In this document: one piece after another, positions 53,167 through 61,294 of the stretch
Layout: each line of letters begins with the position of its first letter
Position numbering within the stretch: the first letter of the stretch is position 1
Source of the DNA: an uncultured Muribaculaceae bacterium
GTDB taxonomy: Bacteria > Bacteroidota > Bacteroidia > Bacteroidales > Muribaculaceae
Length of the DNA: 64,000 nt
Assembly (NCBI GenBank): GCA_910584365.1
Contig: CAJUAF010000009.1
Coordinates: 62,001 to 126,000, forward strand
Reading direction: 5' to 3'
Translations under genes and position numbers: made by a program
Notes under the pieces: model-generated
Seen by the model: the letters and a program-made list of their open reading frames with translations, nothing else
Told to the model about the DNA's origin: nothing
Databases searched by the model: none

Positions 53167-55041
53167 TCAGAAACGGACCTTGCACACCGAGCTGCCGCGG
53201 CGTTCGATTATGACGGAACCGGGAGCAGGCTTCGTCACCCGACGTCCGGTAATGTCGAAGTATTCGGCGGGGGCATCGGTGTCGGCGCAGTCGGCGGAGA
53301 CATCTTCAACTCCAGACTCTATATAGTCGGGAAGCGGAGCGGCCGGAGTGGCGTCGCGTACAGGCTCGTCAGCGGGAGCGGTCAGGGCGGTATAGTCGCC
53401 GAACTGGCTCCGGAGGAAAGCGAGCTTACGCTCGAGATGGTTCAGGACGGCTTCCTTGCGGGGCTGGATGTCGGAATTGTCGGCCACGGGCTGGCCGCCT
53501 GCGGGCGTGGGCTGGCCTTGCCAGCGGCGACGGTCGGCCTTGGCGGCCTCGGCGATATGGTCTACATAAGTCTCTATGTCGGCGGTCAGCCCGTCGTAAC
53601 CGTTGGTCATGAACCACATCCAGGTCTCGGCCAGCTTATCGTTGAAACGGGCATTGACGCGCATGGAGGGAATCCATGTCGCTCCGAAGGAAGTGTTGTT
53701 GTAGAAGAATCCGTCTGTGGGGCCGTTAAAGGCGTTACCGCAATCCCAGAGGGGAGAGAAATGCCACTTCTGCCCTTCTCCGCGGTCACGGAAAAGGTAG
53801 GTGGAACCGTGGTATGCCTCTACGTGGGAGATGATTTCCTCAACGATGTAATAGCGGACGGCATCGTCGAGGTCGAGGTAACTCCAGGTATCGTCGGAAT
53901 TCGCTCCGACAGCATTGTTCATGGCTGTGAACTGATCGGTGACGAATCGTTTCTGAATATCGGAATATTCCTCAGGAGTGTCCCAGGTCACACGGAGCAT
54001 ATCAACCACGGGAGGATTCACCCCGGGGGCCACTTTCTCTGCCATACGGATCTGGTTGTCACCGTCGTAATTGTCGAGTTCGACAAGGTAACCGCCCGAC
54101 GCGAGCGCCGGATCGGTGGCGTTGTCGTCAAGTTCGGCGATGTTGATGCGGTCCTTCTCGATGCGTATCGACTCAGTCAGGAAATAGAGTCCGCGGTAAT
54201 CCCCGTTGATAACGACTTCGACAGGCTGCTGACCGGGAGTCCAGGGAAGCCCGATACGGCGTCCGAGGTTGAAACCGGTGAAGTTGCGCAGATAGCCGTA
54301 ATTGTCATCGGCATGGGCCAGAATGGCGAAGTGTTTGCTCTTGGTCAGACCCAGCATCTTCTCTTTGGAGCCGAGTTTGAGTTTGAAAGGTTTCTTGGAG
54401 AAGCCGATGCGGGTCCAGTTGCCGCGGGCTTTGATTTCAAGGGGCAGAGGAGCCTCGGCGGAACCGATAGACTTGGCGCCCTCGGCCTCCATCCACTGGC
54501 ATCCGTTGAGGTCAAGCCAATATTCGGCGTTGCTGAAATAGTTTTTATGGTCGAGGTCCTTGCTGATTATCTCGTTGTCGAGAACGGTTTTCGTCTCGTC
54601 GGTATAGACATTGATATAGAGAACGGGGAGAGTGCCCGAGATTCCTGTGACAGGGGGTTGTCCGCCTACGGTAACCGTCATACGGGAATTACCATCGGGA
54701 TTGTTGGTGAAACTGAAGGTGACATCTTCGAGAGGCTGCGGACAGTTGAAGTTCAGACCCTCGCGTTGAAGGGTAAGGGAAGTGGAAGAACTGATTGTCT
54801 GCTCCGCGGGGGAAGCTGCGCCGTAATCCACAGTCACCCAGTCCTCGGTGGCAATTTTAAATTCACCTTGGATATGATCCACATGGAGGGTATATACCCC
54901 GTTTTCAAGATTGAATCTGAAAGTTTCGTTGACGGACCATCCGCCTGACACATCTCCGCGCAGGTAAATCGCGGGGTCTTCCGCGGCGGCGGAGGCAGCC
55001 GTCATCAACACGGAGATGAACGGCAGTAAAAGTTTTTTCAT
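53167..55041 (-). CDS. Secreted CotH-like kinase-fold protein with a C-terminal sorting-like tail
   Basis: The 624-residue protein has a signal peptide (MKKLLLPFISVLMTAASAAA), two N-terminal beta-sandwich segments (about 25-140), then a CotH domain (about 150-540): LEIKARGNWTRIGFSKKPFKLKL, EVVINGDYRGLYFLTESIRIEKDRI, GGYLVELDNYDGDN and HFSPLWDCGNAF. CotH proteins are atypical secreted protein kinases. At the metal site relatives read WDxD, whereas this one reads WDCG, so activity is uncertain. The C-terminus (AEYFDITGRRVTKPAPGSVIIERRG) resembles a type-A sorting tail like those in the PUL proteins. It has its own TAnnTTTG box. Confidence 0.82.
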   Translation of the reverse strand: MKKLLLPFISVLMTAASAAAEDPAIYLRGDVSGGWSVNETFRFNLENGVYTLHVDHIQGEFKIATEDWVTVDYGAASPAEQTISSSTSLTLQREGLNFNCPQPLEDVTFSFTNNPDGNSRMTVTVGGQPPVTGISGTLPVLYINVYTDETKTVLDNEIISKDLDHKNYFSNAEYWLDLNGCQWMEAEGAKSIGSAEAPLPLEIKARGNWTRIGFSKKPFKLKLGSKEKMLGLTKSKHFAILAHADDNYGYLRNFTGFNLGRRIGLPWTPGQQPVEVVINGDYRGLYFLTESIRIEKDRINIAELDDNATDPALASGGYLVELDNYDGDNQIRMAEKVAPGVNPPVVDMLRVTWDTPEEYSDIQKRFVTDQFTAMNNAVGANSDDTWSYLDLDDAVRYYIVEEIISHVEAYHGSTYLFRDRGEGQKWHFSPLWDCGNAFNGPTDGFFYNNTSFGATWIPSMRVNARFNDKLAETWMWFMTNGYDGLTADIETYVDHIAEAAKADRRRWQGQPTPAGGQPVADNSDIQPRKEAVLNHLERKLAFLRSQFGDYTALTAPADEPVRDATPAAPLPDYIESGVEDVSADCADTDAPAEYFDITGRRVTKPAPGSVIIERRGSSVCKVRF

Positions 55042-55072
55042 TGGTAACTGAATGTTTTTAATGGTAGAATCA

Positions 55073-55080
55073 CAAATATA
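55073..55080 (-). promoter_or_regulatory. -7 box of the CotH-like gene
   Basis: The minus strand reads TATATTTG, 31 nt upstream of ATG 55041. The -33 region (AATG, 19 bp away) is weak. Confidence 0.5.
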
Positions 55081-55141
55081 TTCACACGTAATGTAAATTC
55101 ATTATACTGCTCTCCCCGGATAAGATTGTCAGGGGAGAAAC

Positions 55142-56281
55142 TTATCCGGTAGTATAACGGTTTATTATGCCGGAAATTGTGCGGGCGTCCTCCACAGAGG
55201 TGCAGCGGGTGACCGGAAGACTTACGCAGGTGTCGGCCAGGCGCTCTGTAACCGTCAGAGGACGCGGGGAGACGATTCTTCCGGAGCCGAGGTAGCAGGG
55301 CTGGAGATGGGGAGGAACGGCGTAATGGCTGTCCCACCCTACTCCGTTCTTTTCGAGCCACGCCGTAAAAGCGGCCCGGTCGGCGGTATGAACCACAAAC
55401 TGATGCCACACCATTTCGCCGGCATCCCCAGGCAGCAAGGGAAGCATCACAGCTGGGTTGGAAATTTCCCGGATATAGGTCTCGGCAATTGCCCGGCGAT
55501 AGCTGTTCTCGCGGTCGATCCAGGGAAGTTTGACATTGAGGACCGCCGCCTGAACCGGGTCGAGACGACAGTTGAACCCTTCGGCGATATTATGGTAACG
55601 TCGGTCGGAACCGTAATTGGCCAGAGCGCGGACCATCCGGGCCAGGTCGGCGTCATTTGTAGTGACGGCCCCGGCATCCCCCAGGGCGCCAATATTCTTT
55701 GTGGGATAAAAACTGAAGCCGGCCGCGTCGCCGAGATTGCCGGTCATTACGCGCCCCCGGTCCGGGGTCATTGTCGAAGCGCCGATGGCCTGGGCGTTGT
55801 CCTCGATAATCCTGAGGGAGTTGCGGCGGGCAAACTCCTCGAGCGCCCCGCTGAAACATACGCGCCCGTAGAGATGCACCGGCATGACCGCACAGGTTTT
55901 TGGAGAAAGGTATTCTTCCAGGCGGTCAAGATCGAGATTTGAGGTGGCGGCCGAGGGCTCGGCAAGTACGGGTACGAGTCCGGCGTCGGAAATCGCCAGC
56001 ACCGAGGCGATGTAGGTATTGGCGGGAACAATTACCTCTCCTCCCGGAGGGAAGACACCCATGGCGACGTATGCCCGCAGAATCAGCCGAAGGGCGTCAA
56101 GACCATTGCTGACGCCGACAGCGAAGCGGGCGCCGGTTAGCCGGGCAAGATTTTCCTCGAACTCGTCGATTTCAGGTCCTCCGACGTAACGGCCCGAGGC
56201 AATGACCCCCGCCACCCTCTTCTGGATTTCCTCCATGAAGGGGGCGTTGACGGTGGCAAGTTCAAGGAAAGGGAAGGTCAT
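55142..56281 (-). CDS. DegT/DnrJ/EryC1 family sugar-nucleotide aminotransferase (FdtB/QdtB-like)
   Basis: The start is ATG 56281, 17 nt after rfbA, giving 379 residues; the frame is open farther upstream but that part overlaps rfbA and is Arg/Pro-rich. PLP-enzyme motifs are present: VSNGLDALRLILRA, EVIVPANTYIASVLAI, MPVHLYGR, IIEDNAQAIGA and the Lys of the internal aldimine in FSFYPTKNIGALGDAGAV. The family puts an amino group on keto sugars bound to dTDP. Being next to rfbA and rfbB, it probably makes a dTDP-amino-6-deoxy sugar for surface glycan. An FdtA/QdtA-type ketoisomerase that a 3-amino product would need is not adjacent. Confidence 0.93.
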   Translation of the reverse strand: MTFPFLELATVNAPFMEEIQKRVAGVIASGRYVGGPEIDEFEENLARLTGARFAVGVSNGLDALRLILRAYVAMGVFPPGGEVIVPANTYIASVLAISDAGLVPVLAEPSAATSNLDLDRLEEYLSPKTCAVMPVHLYGRVCFSGALEEFARRNSLRIIEDNAQAIGASTMTPDRGRVMTGNLGDAAGFSFYPTKNIGALGDAGAVTTNDADLARMVRALANYGSDRRYHNIAEGFNCRLDPVQAAVLNVKLPWIDRENSYRRAIAETYIREISNPAVMLPLLPGDAGEMVWHQFVVHTADRAAFTAWLEKNGVGWDSHYAVPPHLQPCYLGSGRIVSPRPLTVTERLADTCVSLPVTRCTSVEDARTISGIINRYTTG

Positions 56282-56298
56282 AGGGGGGTGGAACGTAA

Positions 56299-57180
56299 TC
56301 AGTCTGTGGCGTTGGCCAGTTTCATGAGATACTGACCGTAGTCGGTGTTGAGCATACGGTTGGCGAGCCGGCGCAGGGCCGGGGCATCGATGAAGCCCTG
56401 GCGGTAGGCCACCTCCTCGAGAGCGGCCACGTAGAAGCCCTGGCGTTTCTGGATAGCCTGGATGAAGTTGGAGGCTTCCATCAGGGAGTCGACCGTGCCG
56501 GTGTCGAGCCATGCGAATCCGCGTCCGAAACATTTGACGTTGAGCTTTCCGCGGGTGAGGTATTCTTCGTTGACGGAAGTAATCTCCAGCTCTCCGCGGG
56601 GGGAGGGCTTGACGGCGGCAGCCACGTCTACGACATTGGAAGGATAGAAATAAAGGCCTACGACGGCTTTGTCGCTCTCGGGCTGACGGGGCTTCTCCAC
56701 AATCTTGGTGGCGCGTCCGTCAGGTCCGATGGTCACAACGCCGTAACGCTGCGGATCGCTTACGGGATAGGCGAATACCGTAGCTTCTCCGCGCTCCTCG
56801 GCAGTCTTCAGGGCATCGCGCAGCATGGCCGTGAATCCCTGGCCATAGAAGATATTGTCCCCCAGGACAAGACAGGCGCTGTCGCCGGCAAGGAATTCCC
56901 GGCCTATGATAAAAGCCTGCGCCAGTCCGTCGGGACTCGGCTGCTCGGCGTAGGAGAACTTCACTCCGAGTTCCTCGCCGGTTCCCAGCAGACGCCGGAA
57001 GGCAGGAAGGTCGGCCGGGGTGGAGATGATTAGGATTTCGCGGATTCCGGCCAGCATCAGCACCGAGATCGGATAATAGATCATCGGCTTGTCGCAGACC
57101 GGGATAAGCTGCTTGGAAATCGCGCGAGTAATGGGATGGAGACGGGTACCGGATCCTCCGGCCAATACTATACCTTTCAT
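56299..57180 (-). CDS. rfbA: Glucose-1-phosphate thymidylyltransferase
   Basis: RfbA (RmlA) makes dTDP-glucose from dTTP and glucose-1-phosphate. The 293-residue length is standard. The N-terminal signature KGIVLAGGSGTRLHPITRAISKQLIPVCDKPMIYYPI is typical; further motifs are LGDNIFYGQGFTAML, VVGLYFYPSNVVD and FAWLDTGTVDSLMEASNFI. The gene follows rfbB by 2 nt. rmlC and rmlD, needed for dTDP-rhamnose, are not in this cluster. Confidence 0.97.
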   Translation of the reverse strand: MKGIVLAGGSGTRLHPITRAISKQLIPVCDKPMIYYPISVLMLAGIREILIISTPADLPAFRRLLGTGEELGVKFSYAEQPSPDGLAQAFIIGREFLAGDSACLVLGDNIFYGQGFTAMLRDALKTAEERGEATVFAYPVSDPQRYGVVTIGPDGRATKIVEKPRQPESDKAVVGLYFYPSNVVDVAAAVKPSPRGELEITSVNEEYLTRGKLNVKCFGRGFAWLDTGTVDSLMEASNFIQAIQKRQGFYVAALEEVAYRQGFIDAPALRRLANRMLNTDYGQYLMKLANATD

Positions 57181-57182
57181 AA

Positions 57183-58382
57183 TCAGCGGTTACCGTAAAG
57201 CTGTTCGTAAAATTTCTGATATTCTCCGGAGGATACGGACTCGATCCAGTCATGGTTGTCGAGATTCCATTTCACCGTCTTGCGGATTCCCTCCCTGAAG
57301 GAAGTCTCGGGGAACCAGCCCAGTTCGGTGGCGATCTTCTCGGGATCGATGGCGTAGCGCATATCGTGGCCGGGACGGTCGGAGACATAGCTGATAAGAT
57401 TCTCGCCTATTTCTTCAACAGGGATGGAAAGCTGGGAACGGTACTGGGGGTTCTCCTCCATGAGTTCGCGGACAATGGAGATTATCTGTTTGACGATGGA
57501 GATGTTCTGCTCCTCGTTGAATCCGCCGATGTTGTAGACCTCGCCGATGCGGCCGTTGCGCAGGACAAGGTCGATTGCCTTGCAGTGGTCTTCGACATAA
57601 AGCCAGTCGCGCACGTTGTCTCCTTTGCCGTAGACGGGAAGTTTCTTTCCTTCAAGGATATTCTTGATAACCAGGGGTATGAGCTTTTCGGGGAAATGAT
57701 AGGGACCGTAATTGTTGCTGCAGCGGGTGATGGTGACGGGCATCCCGTAGGTCTCATGATAGGCCATGACAAGCATATCAGCCGATGTCTTGGAGACGGA
57801 ATAGGGGGAGCGGGGCGACAAGGGGGTCTGCTCGGTGAAGAATCCTTCGCCGAAAGTCTGGAGATTGTCGCGGCCTACAACCACGCGGGCCACAGCGTCA
57901 GTCAGATGAAGCGGCTTTGCGTCCCCGGGGTCGCGGGGCAGTGAGCCGTAAACTTCATCCGTTGAAATCTGGAGGTATTTTTTCCCTTCGCGGTAGCGGG
58001 GAGCCTCACCCGGGCCGGAAGGAAGCTGCCAGGCCTCCCGGGCGGCGTCGAGCATATTCTGCGTACCGAGGATATTGGTCTCCAGGAACAGGCGGGGATT
58101 GGAAATAGAGCGGTCGACATGGCTTTCGGCGGCAAAATTCACCACGAAATCAGGGTCGAACTCTTTCATGAGCTTCCGTACAAGGTCACGGTCGCCTATA
58201 TCCCCTTTGACGAAGGTCACATTGGGGAGTTCAATTTCTTCTTTGATTGTCAGCAGATTGCCGGCGTATGTAAGTGCGTCAAGGACAAGGATTTCAACCT
58301 CCTTGCCATGTTTTTTCAACAAGTATTTGACAAAGTTGGAGCCGATAAAGCCGGCGCCACCGGTAACGAGGTATTTTTTCAT
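57183..58382 (-). CDS. rfbB: dTDP-glucose 4,6-dehydratase
   Basis: RfbB (RmlB) converts dTDP-glucose to dTDP-4-keto-6-deoxyglucose with bound NAD. The start is ATG 58382 (MKKYLVTGGAGFIGSNF), giving 399 residues; a Shine-Dalgarno-like GGAGGA lies directly upstream, unusual here. Motifs include the Rossmann GGAGFIGSNF, FAAESHVDRSI, ISTDEVYGSL and the YxxxK in SPYSVSKTSADML. At about 399 residues it is longer than the usual 350, mainly from an insertion after EVYGSL (DPGDAKPLHLTDAVARVVV). It heads the three-gene dTDP-sugar operon. Confidence 0.97.
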   Translation of the reverse strand: MKKYLVTGGAGFIGSNFVKYLLKKHGKEVEILVLDALTYAGNLLTIKEEIELPNVTFVKGDIGDRDLVRKLMKEFDPDFVVNFAAESHVDRSISNPRLFLETNILGTQNMLDAAREAWQLPSGPGEAPRYREGKKYLQISTDEVYGSLPRDPGDAKPLHLTDAVARVVVGRDNLQTFGEGFFTEQTPLSPRSPYSVSKTSADMLVMAYHETYGMPVTITRCSNNYGPYHFPEKLIPLVIKNILEGKKLPVYGKGDNVRDWLYVEDHCKAIDLVLRNGRIGEVYNIGGFNEEQNISIVKQIISIVRELMEENPQYRSQLSIPVEEIGENLISYVSDRPGHDMRYAIDPEKIATELGWFPETSFREGIRKTVKWNLDNHDWIESVSSGEYQKFYEQLYGNR

Positions 58383-58410
58383 TTCCTCCAAAAATTAGAA
58401 TTTTACCCCA

Positions 58411-58418
58411 CAAAGTTA
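58411..58418 (-). promoter_or_regulatory. -7 box of the rfbB operon
   Basis: The minus strand reads TAACTTTG, 28 nt upstream of ATG 58382. No convincing TTTG is seen at the -33 distance. Confidence 0.5.
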
Positions 58419-58584
58419 CGCATTTTTCGCGACATAGCCCAGTTTTCCCTCAGGAAAACGCACATATTCAGCCGCAGAGGACGACAACCCGTGTGGCCAT
58501 TATGACGCTCTTATACACGGCGCGCCTCCGGAACATCAGACGGGAAAGGCCTGAGATTCCGGAGGCGCTGCGGAGTAAGGGTTC

Positions 58585-58603
58585 CGCCGGAGAGGCTCCG
58601 GCG
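58585..58603. other. GC-rich hairpin downstream of glmS
   Basis: CGCCGGAG (58585-58592) pairs with CTCCGGCG (58596-58603) around a triloop, 23 nt after the glmS stop on the minus strand. There is no T-run, so it is more likely an mRNA 3' stabiliser than a classic terminator. Confidence 0.4.
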
Positions 58604-58626
58604 GCAAGCTCGTATGGGGGATATTA

Positions 58627-60471
58627 TTACTCTACGGTCACGGACTTGGCGAGGTTACGGGGCATATCGACGTTGCACCCCTTCTTGACAGCGATATGGT
58701 ATGCGAGAAGCTGGAGGGGGATGGAGACGATAATCGGGGAGACTGCCTCCGGGACTTCGGGTATCTCGATGATGTGGTCGGCGATTTCCGCGATGGTGGT
58801 GTCCCCTTTGGTTACAACGGCGATGACGGCACCTCCGCGGGCCTTGACCTGCTGGATGTTGGAGATGATTTTCTCATGGAGATCATCGTTGGGGGCGATG
58901 AAGACCGTGGGGAGTTCCCGGTCTATGAGCGCGATGGGTCCGTGCTTCATCTCGGCGGCGGGGTAGCCTTCGGCATGGATATAACTGATTTCCTTGAGCT
59001 TGAGGGCGCCTTCGAGAGCCGAGGGGAAGTTATAGCCGCGTCCCAGGTAGAGGAAATTGTGGGCGTAGGTGAAAATCCCGGAAAGATGCTCGATTTTATC
59101 GTTGAGTTTCAGGGTTTTCTTGATGAGTTCGGGGAGATTGCGGAGCGCCTCCACGGTTTTGGCCACATCTTCCTCGCGGATTGTATGGCGGAGCTGGCCG
59201 ATAGCGAGGGCGAGCATGGTCAGCACGGTCACCTGGCCGGTGAAAGCCTTCGTGGAAGCCACACCGATTTCGGGACCGACATGGATATATGTCCCCGAGT
59301 CGGTGGCGCGGGCTATCGAGGAGCCGACAACGTTGCAGACGCCGTAGACAAACGCGCCCCTTTTTCGGGCAATCTGGATGGCGGCGAGAGTGTCGGCCGT
59401 TTCTCCTGACTGGGAGATGGCGATGACGATGTCCTCGGGCGTTACAATCGGGTTACTGTAACGGAACTCGCTGGCGTATGCCACCTCTACTGGGATGCGG
59501 GCAGCCTCTTCGATCAGGCGCTTGCCGATGAGACCGGCGTGCCAGGAGGTACCGCAGGCCACGATGATGATGCGCCTGGCGGCGAGGAATTTGTCGGCGT
59601 GTTCGATGACGCCGGAAAGGGTTACGGCTGAACCTGTGTTGCCGATGCGGCCGCGTACACAGTCGCGAATCGTGCGGGGCTGCTCGAAAATCTCCTTGAG
59701 CATGAAATGGGGGAATCCCCCTTTTTCAAGCTGGGAAACGGACAGTTTGAGCGTCTGGATGTCGATTTTCGCCGATTCGTTGTCGGTGGTGATGATTTTC
59801 AGGGGTTCGCCCCGGCGGATGATGGCAATTTCGTCATCGTTGAGATAGACTACTTTGTCAGTGTACTCGATAATGGGGGTGGCGTCGGAGGCCAGGAAGG
59901 TCTCCCCGTTGCCGATACCGATCACAAGGGGGGAACTCTTGCGGGCGCCGATAATCGTGTCGGGATCTTCGGTGTCGATTACGGCAATGGCATAGGCGCC
60001 GACAACCTCCTTGAGGGCCTCGCGGACGGCCTCGACCAGAGAGCAGTCGTTGGTCTCCTTGATATATTCGATGAGCTTTACAAGCACCTCGGTGTCGGTC
60101 TCGCTCTGGAAGGTGCATCCCTGGAGTTCAAGCGCTTCCTTAAGGACGCCGTAATTCTCTATCGTACCGTTGTGGACCAGGGCGATACGGCCCGAGCGGC
60201 TGATATGGGGATGGGCGTTTACGTCGTTGGGCTCTCCGTGGGTTGCCCAGCGGGTATGGGCGATGCCGACGCATCCCTCGATGTCTTTCGACTGGCAGAA
60301 GCGTTCGAGGTCGTCGACCTTTCCGCGGGTTTTATAGACATTGAGGTCTCCTTTGCCGTTGACCATAGCGACACCGGCGCTGTCATAACCGCGGTATTCC
60401 AGGCGGTGGAGTCCTTTGATAAGAATCTCGTATGCGGGATTATCACCAATATACCCTACTATTCCACACAT
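58627..60471 (-). CDS. glmS: Glutamine-fructose-6-phosphate aminotransferase (isomerizing)
   Basis: GlmS makes glucosamine-6-phosphate for peptidoglycan and lipid A. The 614-residue protein opens with the class II glutaminase nucleophile Cys2 (MCGIVGYIG), followed by RLEYRGYDSAGVA, and has two SIS sugar-isomerase domains (CGTSWHAGLIGKRLIEE, ISQSGETADTLAAI; LGRGYNFPSALEGALKLKEISYIHAEGY) ending in DMPRNLAKSVTVE with the catalytic Lys. The 5' region of about 120 nt shows no ribozyme-like core that I recognise. Confidence 0.98.
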   Translation of the reverse strand: MCGIVGYIGDNPAYEILIKGLHRLEYRGYDSAGVAMVNGKGDLNVYKTRGKVDDLERFCQSKDIEGCVGIAHTRWATHGEPNDVNAHPHISRSGRIALVHNGTIENYGVLKEALELQGCTFQSETDTEVLVKLIEYIKETNDCSLVEAVREALKEVVGAYAIAVIDTEDPDTIIGARKSSPLVIGIGNGETFLASDATPIIEYTDKVVYLNDDEIAIIRRGEPLKIITTDNESAKIDIQTLKLSVSQLEKGGFPHFMLKEIFEQPRTIRDCVRGRIGNTGSAVTLSGVIEHADKFLAARRIIIVACGTSWHAGLIGKRLIEEAARIPVEVAYASEFRYSNPIVTPEDIVIAISQSGETADTLAAIQIARKRGAFVYGVCNVVGSSIARATDSGTYIHVGPEIGVASTKAFTGQVTVLTMLALAIGQLRHTIREEDVAKTVEALRNLPELIKKTLKLNDKIEHLSGIFTYAHNFLYLGRGYNFPSALEGALKLKEISYIHAEGYPAAEMKHGPIALIDRELPTVFIAPNDDLHEKIISNIQQVKARGGAVIAVVTKGDTTIAEIADHIIEIPEVPEAVSPIIVSIPLQLLAYHIAVKKGCNVDMPRNLAKSVTVE

Positions 60472-60599
60472 ATATAAAATTACGATAAGAGGTTATTATT
60501 TCTTCTATACTAAAAATCAGAATATAAGAGGCGTGATACCAGTCAGTCGTCCGACGGTATGTCATGAAAATCGTCGGGATTTTCCTCACAAACCGACTG

Positions 60600-60630
60600 C
60601 AAAGGTACAAAAAAATCGTTATTCCGCAAA
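60600..60630 (-). promoter_or_regulatory. Promoter of glmS
   Basis: On the minus strand TTTG (complement of 60627-60630), 19 bp and TACCTTTG (complement of 60600-60607) match the consensus exactly. The start site would lie near 60593, a leader of about 120 nt. Confidence 0.75.
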
Positions 60631-60669
60631 CAAAATGTCAGGAATGACTAAAGAAAAGGTTCCCGGTGA

Positions 60670-61119
60670 TTATCCGAAACGCCGGCGCCGCCGGTTGGAC
60701 TTTATGGTATGGGTCACCACTCCCCAAACGGAAAACCGGTTCTCGGGCGTCACAAGTATAGGGTCGAAAGTCTCGTTGGAGGGGATCAGCCATACGCGGT
60801 TTTTCTCCATCCGGATACGCTTGAGGGTGAAATCCCCGTCCAGGCAGCAGACACACAGATCCCCGTTCTCAGGCTCAAGCGAGCGGTCGATGACCAGGAT
60901 GTCCCCGGCATCGATTCCCTCCTCTATCATCGAATCGCCCGACACGCGGCCATAAAACGTCGAGGCCGGATGAGGCACAAGCTCATAATTCAGGTCGATG
61001 GTCTCTGTGATATAATCCTGGGCCGGGGAAGGAAAACCGGCCTGAATCCCTTCGTCGGCGTAAGGGAGCGGCAGATGGACCGTAGTGTCGGCCTGAAAGA
61101 TGGTGATATCTGTTGACAT
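60670..61119 (-). CDS. umuD: UmuD-like S24 family self-cleaving peptidase (no umuC adjacent)
   Basis: UmuD is cut by RecA-stimulated self-cleavage to become a subunit of the error-prone polymerase V. From ATG 61119 the protein has 149 residues; a frame from 61158 would cover the promoter. The cleavage site is Ala27-Gly28 in IQAGFPSPAQDY, the nucleophile is Ser63 in VSGDSMIEEG, and the Lys is Lys100 in DFTLKRI. There is no DNA-binding domain, so it is not LexA. E. coli umuD is followed by umuC; here glmS follows at a distance, with no polymerase gene in the window. A stretch of Arg residues ends the protein (RRRRRFG). Confidence 0.85.
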   Translation of the reverse strand: MSTDITIFQADTTVHLPLPYADEGIQAGFPSPAQDYITETIDLNYELVPHPASTFYGRVSGDSMIEEGIDAGDILVIDRSLEPENGDLCVCCLDGDFTLKRIRMEKNRVWLIPSNETFDPILVTPENRFSVWGVVTHTIKSNRRRRRFG

Positions 61120-61134
61120 AGCTATTGGAATATG

Positions 61135-61142
61135 CAAAGTTA
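61135..61142 (-). promoter_or_regulatory. -7 box of umuD
   Basis: The minus strand reads TAACTTTG 15 nt before ATG 61119, so the leader would be about 10 nt. This sets the start codon. No E. coli-type LexA box (CTG-N10-CAG) is visible. Confidence 0.55.
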
Positions 61143-61294
61143 TATACTTTACGCGCAAATGACAAGCATATGCCTGTTTTTAACCTTTTTCAAGTGTGAA
61201 GGGGTGCGTCGGTAATAAACCAAAAGGGGCCCGGGGGTGTTCTTATTGCAGATGATGATGATGTCATTCCAACTCAAAAACTCATAACCGGAAT

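Noticed and set aside
53008..54948. 646-codon plus-strand frame opposite the CotH-like gene
   Set aside because: The minus-strand gene has a signal peptide, domain order and promoter. The antisense frame is Gly/Val-rich filler, as expected where GC-rich third positions leave few stop codons.
56282..56533. N-terminal extension of the DegT aminotransferase frame
   Set aside because: The extension overlaps rfbA, is Arg/Pro/His-rich and has no homology to the family. The family N-terminus begins at ATG 56281.
60472..60599. glmS ribozyme in the glmS leader
   Set aside because: The glmS ribozyme is known mainly from Gram-positive bacteria, and I see no matching core or pseudoknot in this 120-nt leader.
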